Positions 12,080-20,336 of a DNA stretch of 64,000 nt are shown here, piece by piece. Under the pieces are notes generated by a model that was not told where the DNA came from, ran no database searches, and was given only the letters and a program-made list of their open reading frames with translations. The position numbers and the translations under genes are program-made. Source of the stretch: Burkholderia thailandensis E264 (GTDB lineage: Bacteria; Pseudomonadota; Gammaproteobacteria; Burkholderiales; Burkholderiaceae); the NCBI RefSeq assembly GCF_000012365.1, contig NC_007651.1, positions 1-64,000 on the forward strand. Direction: 5' to 3'. Every line of letters begins with the position of its first letter. Position 1 is the first letter of the stretch.

Positions 12080-13297
12080 ATGCCGGCCTTCCGTTTCGAA
12101 GCGATCGACGCGTCGGGGCGCGCGCAAAAGGGCGTCATCGAGGCCGACAGCGCACGCAACGCGCGCGGCCAGCTGCGCACGCAGGGGCTCACGCCGCTCG
12201 TCGTCGAGCCGGCCGCGAGCGCGCAGCGCGGCGCGCGCAGCCAGCGTCTCGCGCTCGGCCGCAAGCTGTCGCAGCGCGAGCAGGCGATCCTGACGCGCCA
12301 ACTGGCGAGCCTGCTCGTCGCCGGGCTGCCGCTCGACGAGGCGCTCGCCGTGCTGACCGAGCAGGCGGAGCGCGACTACATTCGCGAGCTGATGGCGGCG
12401 ATCCGCGCCGAAGTGCTCGGCGGCCATTCGCTCGCGAACGCGCTCACCCAGCATCCGCGCGACTTCCCGGAGATCTACCGCGCGCTCGTCGCGGCGGGCG
12501 AGCACACCGGTAAGCTCGGCATCGTGCTGTCGCGGCTCGCCGATTACATCGAGGAGCGCAACGCGCTCAAGCAGAAGATCCTGCTCGCGTTCACGTATCC
12601 GGCGATCGTCACGGTGATCGCGCTAGGCATCGTCACGTTCCTGCTGAGCTACGTGGTGCCGCAGGTCGTCAACGTGTTCGCGAGCACGAAACAGCAGTTG
12701 CCGCTGCTTACGATCGTGATGATGGCGCTGTCCGATTTCGTCAGGCACTGGTGGTGGGCGATCCTGATCGGGATCGCGGCCGTCGTCTACCTGGTGAAGG
12801 CGACGCTGTCGCGCGACGGCCCGCGCCTCGCGTTCGATCGCTGGCTGCTGACCGCCCCGCTCGCGGGCAAGCTCGTGCGCGGCTACAACACGGTGCGCTT
12901 CGCGAGCACGCTCGGCATCCTGAGCGCGGCGGGCGTGCCGATCCTGCGCGCGCTGCAGGCGGCGGGCGAGACGCTGTCGAACCGCGCGATGCGCGGCAAC
13001 ATCGAGGACGCGATCGTGCGCGTGCGCGAGGGCTCGGCGCTGTCGCGCGCGCTGAACAACGTGAAGACGTTTCCGCCCGTGCTCGTGCACCTGATCCGTT
13101 CGGGCGAGGCCACGGGCGACGTGACGACGATGCTCGATCGCGCGGCCGAGGGCGAATCGCGCGAGCTCGAGCGGCGCACGATGTTTCTCACGAGCCTGCT
13201 CGAGCCGCTGCTGATTCTCGCGATGGGCGGCATCGTGCTCGTGATCGTGCTCGCGGTGATGCTGCCGATCATCGAGCTCAACAACATGGTGCAGTGA
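12080..13297 (+). CDS. gspF: Type II secretion inner-membrane platform protein GspF
   Basis: 405-residue polytopic protein with the two repeated GspF (T2SSF) domains, each followed by hydrophobic helices; it ends at a hydrophobic segment and MLPIIELNNMVQ, typical of the family. It sits at the base of the apparatus and couples GspE to pseudopilin polymerisation. The ATG follows the gspE stop by four bases. The gene converges with gspC. Confidence 0.97.
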   Translation: MPAFRFEAIDASGRAQKGVIEADSARNARGQLRTQGLTPLVVEPAASAQRGARSQRLALGRKLSQREQAILTRQLASLLVAGLPLDEALAVLTEQAERDYIRELMAAIRAEVLGGHSLANALTQHPRDFPEIYRALVAAGEHTGKLGIVLSRLADYIEERNALKQKILLAFTYPAIVTVIALGIVTFLLSYVVPQVVNVFASTKQQLPLLTIVMMALSDFVRHWWWAILIGIAAVVYLVKATLSRDGPRLAFDRWLLTAPLAGKLVRGYNTVRFASTLGILSAAGVPILRALQAAGETLSNRAMRGNIEDAIVRVREGSALSRALNNVKTFPPVLVHLIRSGEATGDVTTMLDRAAEGESRELERRTMFLTSLLEPLLILAMGGIVLVIVLAVMLPIIELNNMVQ

Positions 13298-13374
13298 CGG
13301 AAGGCAAGATGTGCGCGGCCTGCGGCGGCGGGCCGCACCGAAACGAAGCGGCGCGGCGCGCCGCGCGTTCGGCT

Positions 13375-13785
13375 TCAGCGGACGTAGATCGCGGGCGACG
13401 GCGTGTTGGTGGGCAGGAAGATCTCGGAGCGCGCGCCGTTGCGCTCGACGACGATCGAGCGGTCGCGCACTTCGGCGAGCTTCGCGCCTTGCGCGATCTC
13501 GCTGCCGAGCGACACGGCGCGCGGGGCGTCGCCGCCGATGCCGACGATCGCCGCCGCGCCGCGCTGCAGCGCGAGGATGCCGAACAGATGGATGTCCTGC
13601 ACCGGATTGCGGGTGAGCTGGCCGCCGAACAGCGCTGCGGCGTCCTCCGTGCGCACCGGCGTGCGGGCGGCGGCGGCGGGTAGCGGAGCCTGATGCGCGG
13701 AGAGCGTGACGACCCAATAGGTGGCCGTCGCGCAGAGCACCGCGAAAAGGGCGAGGGAAAGGAGCCGGATCGATAGCGCGTTCAT
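13375..13785 (-). CDS. gspC: Short GspC-type protein of the type II secretion system
   Basis: 136-residue protein with an N-terminal membrane helix (about residues 8-30) and a single HR-type domain (about 55-130). GspC normally links the inner-membrane platform to GspD. Here the C-terminal PDZ or coiled-coil half found in most GspC proteins (about 270-300 residues) is missing. The gene is inverted between gspF and gspG, so the operon is split. In Burkholderia this arrangement is known, and the gene is real by codon pattern; the missing half means substrate selection must work differently or rest on another protein. Confidence 0.85.
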   Translation of the reverse strand: MNALSIRLLSLALFAVLCATATYWVVTLSAHQAPLPAAAARTPVRTEDAAALFGGQLTRNPVQDIHLFGILALQRGAAAIVGIGGDAPRAVSLGSEIAQGAKLAEVRDRSIVVERNGARSEIFLPTNTPSPAIYVR

Positions 13786-13942
13786 GCGCGCTATTGTACG
13801 GATGAATGTGAAATTTGCGTTGAGTGGAAGCCCGGAGCAAGTCGCGCCTTACAATGCGGCTTCACGCAGCGCACGCCGCGCGGCTTGCGCCGCGCGCGTC
13901 ATTCACTCACCGCTCATTTTTTTGAAGAAGAGGTAGTCACTC

Positions 13943-14395
13943 ATGCAAACGTGGATCACTCGACGCTCTCAGGCAGCACGCCGTCAACGCGGCTTCACGC
14001 TGATCGAGATCATGGTCGTGGTGGCGATTCTCGGCATTCTCGCGGCGCTCATCGTGCCGAAGATCATGAGCCGTCCCGATGAGGCACGCCGGATCGCGGC
14101 GAAGCAGGACATCGGCACGATCATGCAGGCGCTCAAGCTGTACCGCCTCGACAACGGCCGCTATCCGACCCAGGATCAGGGCCTGAACGCGTTGATCCAG
14201 AAGCCGACCACCGATCCGATCCCGAACAACTGGAAGGACGGCGGCTATCTGGAGCGTCTGCCGAACGATCCGTGGGGCAATTCGTACAAGTACCTGAACC
14301 CGGGCGTGCACGGCGAGATCGACGTGTTCAGCTACGGCGCCGACGGCAAGGAAGGCGGCGAAAGCAACGATTCCGACATCGGCTCGTGGCAGTGA
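13943..14395 (+). CDS. gspG: Major pseudopilin GspG
   Basis: 150-residue type IV pilin-like protein. The prepilin peptidase site is RG|FTLIE at G17/F18, with the conserved Glu at mature position 5, and the C-terminal calcium-binding pseudopilin domain carries the expected [14 protein letters not shown] stretch. It polymerises into the periplasmic pseudopilus. GAAGAAGAGG lies upstream of the ATG. It begins the second gsp operon and is divergent from gspC. Confidence 0.97.
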   Translation: MQTWITRRSQAARRQRGFTLIEIMVVVAILGILAALIVPKIMSRPDEARRIAAKQDIGTIMQALKLYRLDNGRYPTQDQGLNALIQKPTTDPIPNNWKDGGYLERLPNDPWGNSYKYLNPGVHGEIDVFSYGADGKEGGESNDSDIGSWQ

Positions 14396-14438
14396 GCCGC
14401 TGACGCCACGCTCACGCGCGACGCACGCACTTTTCTCG

Positions 14439-15029
14439 ATGTACGCACGACCCGGTATGAATTTCGTTTGCGGCACGCGGCGTCACGCGGGAGTTTTCCG
14501 CGGCCCGGCCACGGAGGCCCGCTTCGGGACTTCCGCAGCCGCTTTGTCCGCTCGCCCGACGGGAACCGCCCGCGCGCGTCGCGCGCGCGGCTTCACGCTG
14601 CTCGAAATGCTCGTCGTGCTCGTGATCGCGGGCATCCTGGTGTCGGTCGCGTCGCTTACGCTCAGGCGCAACCCGCGCACCGACCTGCGCGAGGAGGCGC
14701 AGCGCGTCGCGCTGCTGTTCGAGACGGCGGGCGACGAGGCGCAGGTGCGCGCGCGGCCGATCGCGTGGCGCACCACCGATCATGGTTTTCGCTTCGACAT
14801 CCGCACGAGTGACGGCTGGCGTCCGTTGCGCGACGACGTGCTGCGCGCGCGCGACTGGGACGGCGGCGTGACGGGCGCCGCGATCGACTATCCCGGCTCG
14901 GACACGCATACGGACGCGGTCGTGTTCGGCACCGAAAGCATCGACGTGCCGGTGCGCGTCACGCTGTATTCGGCGGTCGGCAGCGCGACGATCGTCGGCA
15001 CCGGCAACGGCCGCTACGAGGTGCGGTGA
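14439..15029 (+). CDS. gspH: Minor pseudopilin GspH
   Basis: 196-residue minor pseudopilin with the cleavage site RG|FTLLE at G51/F52. The leader is unusually long (51 residues, Arg/Ala-rich) if the first ATG is used; an internal ATG at 14457 still leaves 45. The C-terminal domain has the GspH-type beta pattern. GspH joins the GspI-J-K tip. The stop overlaps the next start as GTGA. Confidence 0.92.
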   Translation: MYARPGMNFVCGTRRHAGVFRGPATEARFGTSAAALSARPTGTARARRARGFTLLEMLVVLVIAGILVSVASLTLRRNPRTDLREEAQRVALLFETAGDEAQVRARPIAWRTTDHGFRFDIRTSDGWRPLRDDVLRARDWDGGVTGAAIDYPGSDTHTDAVVFGTESIDVPVRVTLYSAVGSATIVGTGNGRYEVR

Positions 15030-15436
15030 CGATGCGCCCGCCCGCCCTGCTCCGCTTGCCCGCGCGTTCGCGCGGCTTCACGATGATCGAGGTGCTCGTC
15101 GCGCTCGCGATCATCGCGATCGCGCTCGCGGCGTCGATCCGCGCGGTCGGCTCGATGGCGACGAGCGCATCCGATCTGCATGCGCGCCTGCTCGCCGGCT
15201 GGAGCGCGGACAACGCGCTCGCGCAACTGCGGCTTGCGCACGCGTGGCCCGACATCGGCACGCAGACGTTCGACTGCTCGCAGGGCAACGTCGCGCTCAC
15301 CTGCACGCAGCGCGTGAGGTCGACGCCGAATCCGGTGTTCAGGCGCGTCGAGATCGCGGTGTCGATGAACGGCCGCGCCGGCGTGCTCGCGCAGATGGTT
15401 ACGGTGGTCGCGAATGAAACCAGCCGTCCGCTCTGA
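15026..15436 (+). CDS. gspI: Minor pseudopilin GspI
   Basis: 136-residue minor pseudopilin with RG|FTMIE at G17/F18. It has the paired cysteines (FDCSQGNVALTC) common in GspI. The GTG at 15026 overlaps the gspH stop and mirrors the gspD-gspE junction; an ATG at 15032 is an alternative two codons later. GspI nucleates the tip complex with GspJ and GspK. It overlaps gspJ by 23 bases. Confidence 0.93.
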   Translation: MTMRPPALLRLPARSRGFTMIEVLVALAIIAIALAASIRAVGSMATSASDLHARLLAGWSADNALAQLRLAHAWPDIGTQTFDCSQGNVALTCTQRVRSTPNPVFRRVEIAVSMNGRAGVLAQMVTVVANETSRPL

Positions 15437-16142
15437 GCGCCGCGCGCCCGGCAGAAAGCGCACCCGGCAGGCGCGCCGCGTCTTCCGGCGAAACGCGCGC
15501 CGCGGCGAGCGCGGCTTCACGCTGATCGAGATGATGATCGCGATCACGATTCTCGCGGTGATCGCGATCCTGTCGTGGCGGGGGCTCGACCAGATCATCC
15601 GCGGCCGCGAGAAGGTGGCGGCCGCGATGGAGGACGAGCGCGTGTTCGAGCAGATGTTCGACCAGATGCGCATCGACGCGCGGCGCGCCGCGACCGACGA
15701 CGAAGCGGGCCAGCCCGCGGTGCGCGTCGCGGGCGACACGTTGCAGATCGTGCGCGAGTTCGACGCGCCGGGCGCGGCGCCGCGGCTGCAGGTCGTGCGC
15801 TACCGGATCTCGAACGGGCGCGTCGTGCGTTACGCGTCGCCGCCGATCGCCGACGTCAACGCGTTGCGCGACGCGCTGCATGGCGGCGACACCGAAGGCT
15901 GGAGCCAGGTGCCGCTGATGCGCGGCGTCGGCATGATCAACGCGCGGCTGTACGTGCCGAAGGTCGGCTGGACGACCAGCATGCCGGACGCCGACAACGC
16001 GCTCGAGCAGAACAACAATGCGCTCAAGGTGCCGATGCTCGGCAACGCGCCGCCGCCGCGCGCGGTGACCGGGCTCGAGGTCAGCATCGGCGCGACGTCG
16101 CTGCGCGTGCCGATCACGCGCATATTTCTCGTCGGGGAGTGA
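15414..16142 (+). CDS. gspJ: Minor pseudopilin GspJ
   Basis: 242-residue minor pseudopilin with RG|FTLIE at G34/F35 after an Arg-rich leader. The length and the C-terminal pattern fit GspJ (PF11612). It forms the pseudopilus tip with GspI and GspK. The start lies inside gspI, so translation is probably coupled. Confidence 0.94.
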   Translation: MKPAVRSERRAPGRKRTRQARRVFRRNARRGERGFTLIEMMIAITILAVIAILSWRGLDQIIRGREKVAAAMEDERVFEQMFDQMRIDARRAATDDEAGQPAVRVAGDTLQIVREFDAPGAAPRLQVVRYRISNGRVVRYASPPIADVNALRDALHGGDTEGWSQVPLMRGVGMINARLYVPKVGWTTSMPDADNALEQNNNALKVPMLGNAPPPRAVTGLEVSIGATSLRVPITRIFLVGE

Positions 16143-16143
16143 T

Positions 16144-17397
16144 ATGCGCGCTTCCGCCCTCCTCGTTCGCCTCGCTTCGCTTCGCCGCCGGCGCGTGCCG
16201 CACGATCAGCATGCGCCGGGCGCGGCGCGTTCGGCGTCGGCGCGTTTGCCGTGCGCGCCGCGCAGCAGCGGCAGCGCCGCCGCCGATTTCCGCGCGGGCC
16301 CGCTCGCGCGCCGGCCGCGAGCGCCCGCGCATCGCGAGCGGGGCGTCGCGATCATCAGCGCGCTGCTCGTCGTCGCGCTGTCGGCGATCCTCGTCGCCGG
16401 GATGCTCTGGCGCCAGCAGGTGCAGGTGCGCCGGATCGAGAACCAGCGGCTGCTCGCGCAGGCGCAGTGGATTGCGCGCGGCGCGCTCGACTGGACGCGG
16501 ATGGTGCTGCGCTCCGAAGGCGATACGGCGCCGGGCATCACCTATCTCGGCGGGATCTGGGCGGTGCCGATCGCGAAGACGAAGCTGTCCGACTTTCTCG
16601 GCCGCATCGGTGCGGCCGACGCGGCCGAAGGCGCGGATACCTATCTGTCCGGCTCGATCGAGGACGCGCAGGCGAAGTTCAATCTGCGCGATCTCGTGTC
16701 GTCGCCCGCGCCGGGCGCGCTGCAATTGAACGCCGCGCAGGTGCAGACGTTTCAGCGGCTGCTCGCGACGCTCGGGCTCGACCAGCAACTCGCGAAGATC
16801 GTCGCGCGACGCGTGCGCGCGGGGCTCAGGCAGTCGGCGACGCGTTTCCAGGCGGCCCAGCTGCCGGGCGTCGCGAGCGGCGTGCCCGTTCCGCTGCCGG
16901 ACGGCGGCACCGAGAGCGGCGGCAATTTCACCGACGAGCCGGGCATCGCGGGCGGCGAAGGCCGTGGGCCCGCGCCGCTGATGATGACGAGCGTCGATTC
17001 GCTGCTCGACGTCGAGGGTTTCACGCCGGAGATGGTCGAGCGGCTGCGCCCGTTCGTCACCGTGCTGCCGACGGTGACGCCCGTCAATCTGAACACCGCG
17101 CCCGCCGAGGTGATCGCGGCGCTCGTGCCGGGGATGTCCGTTTCGTCCGCGCAGGCGCTCGTGTCGCGGCGCGAGACCGTGTTTTTTCGCAACGTCGGCG
17201 ACGTGACGCTCGCGCTGCGCGGCGCCGGCGCGCCGAACGTGAACCTCGATTCGAGCCAGATCGACGTCACTTCCAGCTATTTCATCGTGCATGGCCGGAT
17301 CGAGCACGACCGGGCAGTCGTGGATCGCACGTCGCTCGTGTATCGTGATCCGACCACGCACACGACGCGCATCGTGCGCATTCGCGATCAGCTATAA
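16144..17397 (+). CDS. gspK: Minor pseudopilin GspK
   Basis: 417-residue protein. The hydrophobic prepilin helix starts at RERG|VAIISALLVV (G67/V68) and, as usual for GspK, lacks the Glu at mature position 5, the trait that places it at the filament tip. The large alpha domain typical of GspK follows, including a SAM-like helical motif around PVNLNTAPAEVIAAL. The 67-residue Arg/Ala/Pro-rich leader is far longer than the family norm; no later ATG shortens it, so either a non-ATG start or a real extension exists. Confidence 0.93.
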   Translation: MRASALLVRLASLRRRRVPHDQHAPGAARSASARLPCAPRSSGSAAADFRAGPLARRPRAPAHRERGVAIISALLVVALSAILVAGMLWRQQVQVRRIENQRLLAQAQWIARGALDWTRMVLRSEGDTAPGITYLGGIWAVPIAKTKLSDFLGRIGAADAAEGADTYLSGSIEDAQAKFNLRDLVSSPAPGALQLNAAQVQTFQRLLATLGLDQQLAKIVARRVRAGLRQSATRFQAAQLPGVASGVPVPLPDGGTESGGNFTDEPGIAGGEGRGPAPLMMTSVDSLLDVEGFTPEMVERLRPFVTVLPTVTPVNLNTAPAEVIAALVPGMSVSSAQALVSRRETVFFRNVGDVTLALRGAGAPNVNLDSSQIDVTSSYFIVHGRIEHDRAVVDRTSLVYRDPTTHTTRIVRIRDQL

Positions 17398-17421
17398 CAA
17401 CGCCATTCGGGAGAGGAGCTC

Positions 17422-18834
17422 TTGAGCACGTTGATTGTCCTATTGCCGCCGCGCGAGCCGGCCGTGCCGTTGCAGGAATGGCAATGGCCCGAGCTGCCGT
17501 TCGCGCTCGTCGACAAGAGCGGCCACACGCAGCGCGCGGGCCGCGCGGCGCTCGCGCTGCTGCCGCAGGCGGCGACGACGGTGCTCGTCGTCGCCGCGCG
17601 CGACCTGCTGATGCTCGAGCAGGCGCTGCCGCCGCTGAAAGGGCCGAAACTGAAGCAGGCGCTGCCGAACATCATCGAGGATCAACTGATCCAGGATCCG
17701 CAGGGCTGCCACATCGCGGTCGACCCGGTGGCGCTCGACGGCGGGCGCCGCGTGCTCGCGGTGATCGACCGCGCGTGGTTCAAGTTCATCGTCGACGCGT
17801 TCGCCGCGGCGGGGCATCGCCATCTGCGCGCGGTGCCCGTCACACGCTGCCTGCCGCCCGCGACGCGGCGCGATACGGCCGAGGCCGCCGTCGAAGCCGT
17901 CGCGATGCACGAAGCGGCGGCCGGCGCGCCGGGCGATGGCCACGCGGCCGCCGAAGGCGCGAGCGCGGACACCGTCGCGCTGCCCGAGCCGATCGTCGCG
18001 GTCGCGCTTGGTCTTGCCGCCACGGCGAGCGCGCCGTCGCTCGCCGAGGAATCCGCGGCGCTGCTGCCGGAGACGGCCGCCGCGCCGCGCGTCGAACTCG
18101 CGCTCGCGCGCGGCGCGCTCGGCGAAGGTTTCGCCGCGCCGGTGTCGACCGCGGTGCCGACGCTCGAAGCGCTCGCGAACGGCACGCCGCTCGAGCTCTA
18201 CGAGCTCGGCGAGCCGGGCGCCGAGCCGCAGCTCGCGTCGGTGCGGCCGCTCGACGACAAGCGCCTGCTGCCGGGCGCGGCGATCTGGCCGTTCGACGCG
18301 CTCGTGCGCCGCGCGCTCGACGCGCGCTTCGACCTGTGCCAGTTCGAATTCGAGTTCGCGCCGTGGCGCTTCGACCACGCGACGTTCATGCGCCTGCGCG
18401 TGCCGCTCGCGCTGGCGGCGGCGACGCTCGTCGTCGCGGTGATCGGCGTGAACGCGCACTGGTGGAAGCTCTCGCGCGAACGCGACGCGCTCGCCGCGCA
18501 GATCACCGAGACGCTGCTGACGGCGTTTCCGAAGACGACGACGGTGCTCGATCCGGCCGCGCAGATGACGCGCCAGCTCGACCGGCTGCGGATCGCGGCG
18601 GGCGAGTTGTCGCCGAACGATTTCCTGTCGCTCGCGAGCCGCCTCGCGCGCTCGCTCGGCCCGCTGCCGCCGAACGGCATCGCGTCGCTCGACTATCACG
18701 ATCGCCGGCTCGACGTCGGTTTCAAGCCCGAGACCAAGGTCGATCCCGACTTCGCGCAGCGCCTCGCGCGCAACGGCCTCGCGGGCGAGATCGACAGCAG
18801 CACGGGCAAGTGGATCATTCGGAGCCGGTCATGA
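17422..18834 (+). CDS. gspL: Type II secretion inner-membrane protein GspL
   Basis: 470-residue protein with an actin-like cytoplasmic N-terminal domain that recruits GspE, one membrane helix (about residues 325-345) and a ferredoxin-like periplasmic C-terminal domain. It starts with TTG at 17422; the clear GAGAGGAG just upstream supports this start. An Ala-rich insertion (about residues 150-230) sits in the cytoplasmic part. The stop overlaps the gspM start as ATGA. Confidence 0.94.
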   Translation: MSTLIVLLPPREPAVPLQEWQWPELPFALVDKSGHTQRAGRAALALLPQAATTVLVVAARDLLMLEQALPPLKGPKLKQALPNIIEDQLIQDPQGCHIAVDPVALDGGRRVLAVIDRAWFKFIVDAFAAAGHRHLRAVPVTRCLPPATRRDTAEAAVEAVAMHEAAAGAPGDGHAAAEGASADTVALPEPIVAVALGLAATASAPSLAEESAALLPETAAAPRVELALARGALGEGFAAPVSTAVPTLEALANGTPLELYELGEPGAEPQLASVRPLDDKRLLPGAAIWPFDALVRRALDARFDLCQFEFEFAPWRFDHATFMRLRVPLALAAATLVVAVIGVNAHWWKLSRERDALAAQITETLLTAFPKTTTVLDPAAQMTRQLDRLRIAAGELSPNDFLSLASRLARSLGPLPPNGIASLDYHDRRLDVGFKPETKVDPDFAQRLARNGLAGEIDSSTGKWIIRSRS

Positions 18835-19337
18835 AAACGACGGAGTTCAACGAAGCGCTGAGCCAGTTCTGGGAGGCCCGCACCGCGCGCGAAAAGCTGC
18901 TGCTCGGCTGGGGCGGCGCGGTGCTCGCGGTCGCGATCGCGTATTCGGTGCTGTGGTCGCCCGCGCAGGAAGGACGCGCGCGAATTCAGCGCGAGCTGCC
19001 GACGATGCGCCACGAGCTTGCCGAGATGACCGCGCAGGCGAACGAGGCGCGCTCGCTCGCGGGCGCCGCGCAAGGCGTCGCGCCGACGGGCGTCGCGTTG
19101 AAGGATGCGCTTGCCGCGTCGCTGTCCGATCACGGGCTCGCGGCGGCGCCGCCGCAGGTTGTCGGCGGCGGCGTGCAGATCCAGTTGAAGAACGCGTCGT
19201 TTCCCGCGTGGACGCAGTGGCTGGACGACGTGCGCCGCCAGTTCAAGGCGCAGGTCGTCGAAGCGCACGTGAGCGCGCTCAAGGAAGACGGCCAGGTCGA
19301 CCTGACGGCCGTGCTGCAGCCGGCGTCGGTCAAGTGA
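18831..19337 (+). CDS. gspM: Type II secretion protein GspM
   Basis: 168-residue bitopic protein with a short cytoplasmic N-terminus, a membrane helix (about residues 25-45), then a coiled-coil and a small ferredoxin-like periplasmic domain. It pairs with GspL in the inner-membrane platform. The ATG overlaps the gspL stop (ATGA), and its TGA overlaps the GTG of gspN (GTGA). Confidence 0.94.
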   Translation: MKTTEFNEALSQFWEARTAREKLLLGWGGAVLAVAIAYSVLWSPAQEGRARIQRELPTMRHELAEMTAQANEARSLAGAAQGVAPTGVALKDALAASLSDHGLAAAPPQVVGGGVQIQLKNASFPAWTQWLDDVRRQFKAQVVEAHVSALKEDGQVDLTAVLQPASVK

Positions 19338-20167
19338 GCGATGTCGATGCGCGATACGGCCGATGGAGCGCGCGAATGCCGATGACCTGGCCGATGCGCA
19401 TCCGGCGCGGCGCGCCGTGGGTCGTCGTCGGCGGCCTCGCGATCCTCGTCACGCTCGTCGCGCTGCTGCCCGCGGCGTGGGTGACGCCGCAGTTCGCGCG
19501 CGCGACGGGCGGCCGCGTCAATCTCGTCGATCCGGAAGGCTCGCTCTGGCGCGGCTCGGCGACGCTGCTGCTCGCGCCCGGCGCGGACCGCAGCGCGTCG
19601 ACGCTCCTGCCCGGCCGCGTCGAATGGCGCACGCGGTTCTGGCCGCTTTTCGCCGGGCGCGTGCGGATGCGGTTGCGCCAGACCGATGCGATGCCCGACG
19701 GCGTCGCGCTCGATGCGACGCTGCGCGGCGCGGTGTTGTCGGCGGGCTCGATGGCGGTGCCGGCGTCGCTGCTCGTGGGCCTCGGCACGCCGTTCAACAC
19801 GCTCGACCTGCAGGGTAACGTGCGGCTCGACTGGACCGACTGGCGGCTCTTCGGCGCGGATGCGTTCGGCCAGCTCACGGTGACGATCACCGACATGAGC
19901 TCGCGCGTGTCGCGCGTGAAGCCGCTCGGATCGTACCGGGCGGTGCTCGAGGCGCGCGGCGCGAATTCGACGCTCGACCTGTCGACGTCGAAAGGGCCGC
20001 TGATGCTGTCGGGGCAAGGGAGCTTCGGCGCGACGGGCACGTCGTTTCGCGGCACCGCGAGCGCCGCGCCCGAGCAGCGCGACAACCTGGCGGGCCTGCT
20101 GAACCTGCTCGGCCATCCGATCGGCGGCGGCGCGGTGTCGTTGATTTATGGCGACGCGGCGCGCTGA
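19334..20167 (+). CDS. gspN: Type II secretion protein GspN
   Basis: 277-residue bitopic protein with one N-terminal membrane helix (about residues 25-48) and a periplasmic domain of the T2SSN family. I use the GTG at 19334 that overlaps the gspM stop; an internal ATG at 19376 (MPMTWPMRIRRG) is the alternative. GspN is absent from many type II systems and its role is undefined. It is the last gsp gene and converges with the efflux lipoprotein gene. Confidence 0.9.
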   Translation: MSDVDARYGRWSARMPMTWPMRIRRGAPWVVVGGLAILVTLVALLPAAWVTPQFARATGGRVNLVDPEGSLWRGSATLLLAPGADRSASTLLPGRVEWRTRFWPLFAGRVRMRLRQTDAMPDGVALDATLRGAVLSAGSMAVPASLLVGLGTPFNTLDLQGNVRLDWTDWRLFGADAFGQLTVTITDMSSRVSRVKPLGSYRAVLEARGANSTLDLSTSKGPLMLSGQGSFGATGTSFRGTASAAPEQRDNLAGLLNLLGHPIGGGAVSLIYGDAAR

Positions 20168-20290
20168 CGTCGAAGGCGCGGCGAGCCTCGCGTCGATCGG
20201 CCGAGGCCGGCTCGCGCGGCCGGCGCGGCCCACGGCTTGGCCGACTTGGGGCCGGCCGCCGGATGCACGTCGACGTTGATGCCGGCGGTG

Positions 20291-20305
20291 CCGGCGAATC
20301 GCCGG
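20291..20305. repeat. Short GC hairpin between gspN and the efflux lipoprotein gene
   Basis: Perfect CCGGCG-AAT-CGCCGG stem-loop in the convergent gap, without a T-tract. It may assist termination, but it is not a classical terminator. Confidence 0.4.
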
Positions 20306-20336
20306 TGCGACGACCGGCAGTTCCCGGCCGGCCCCG

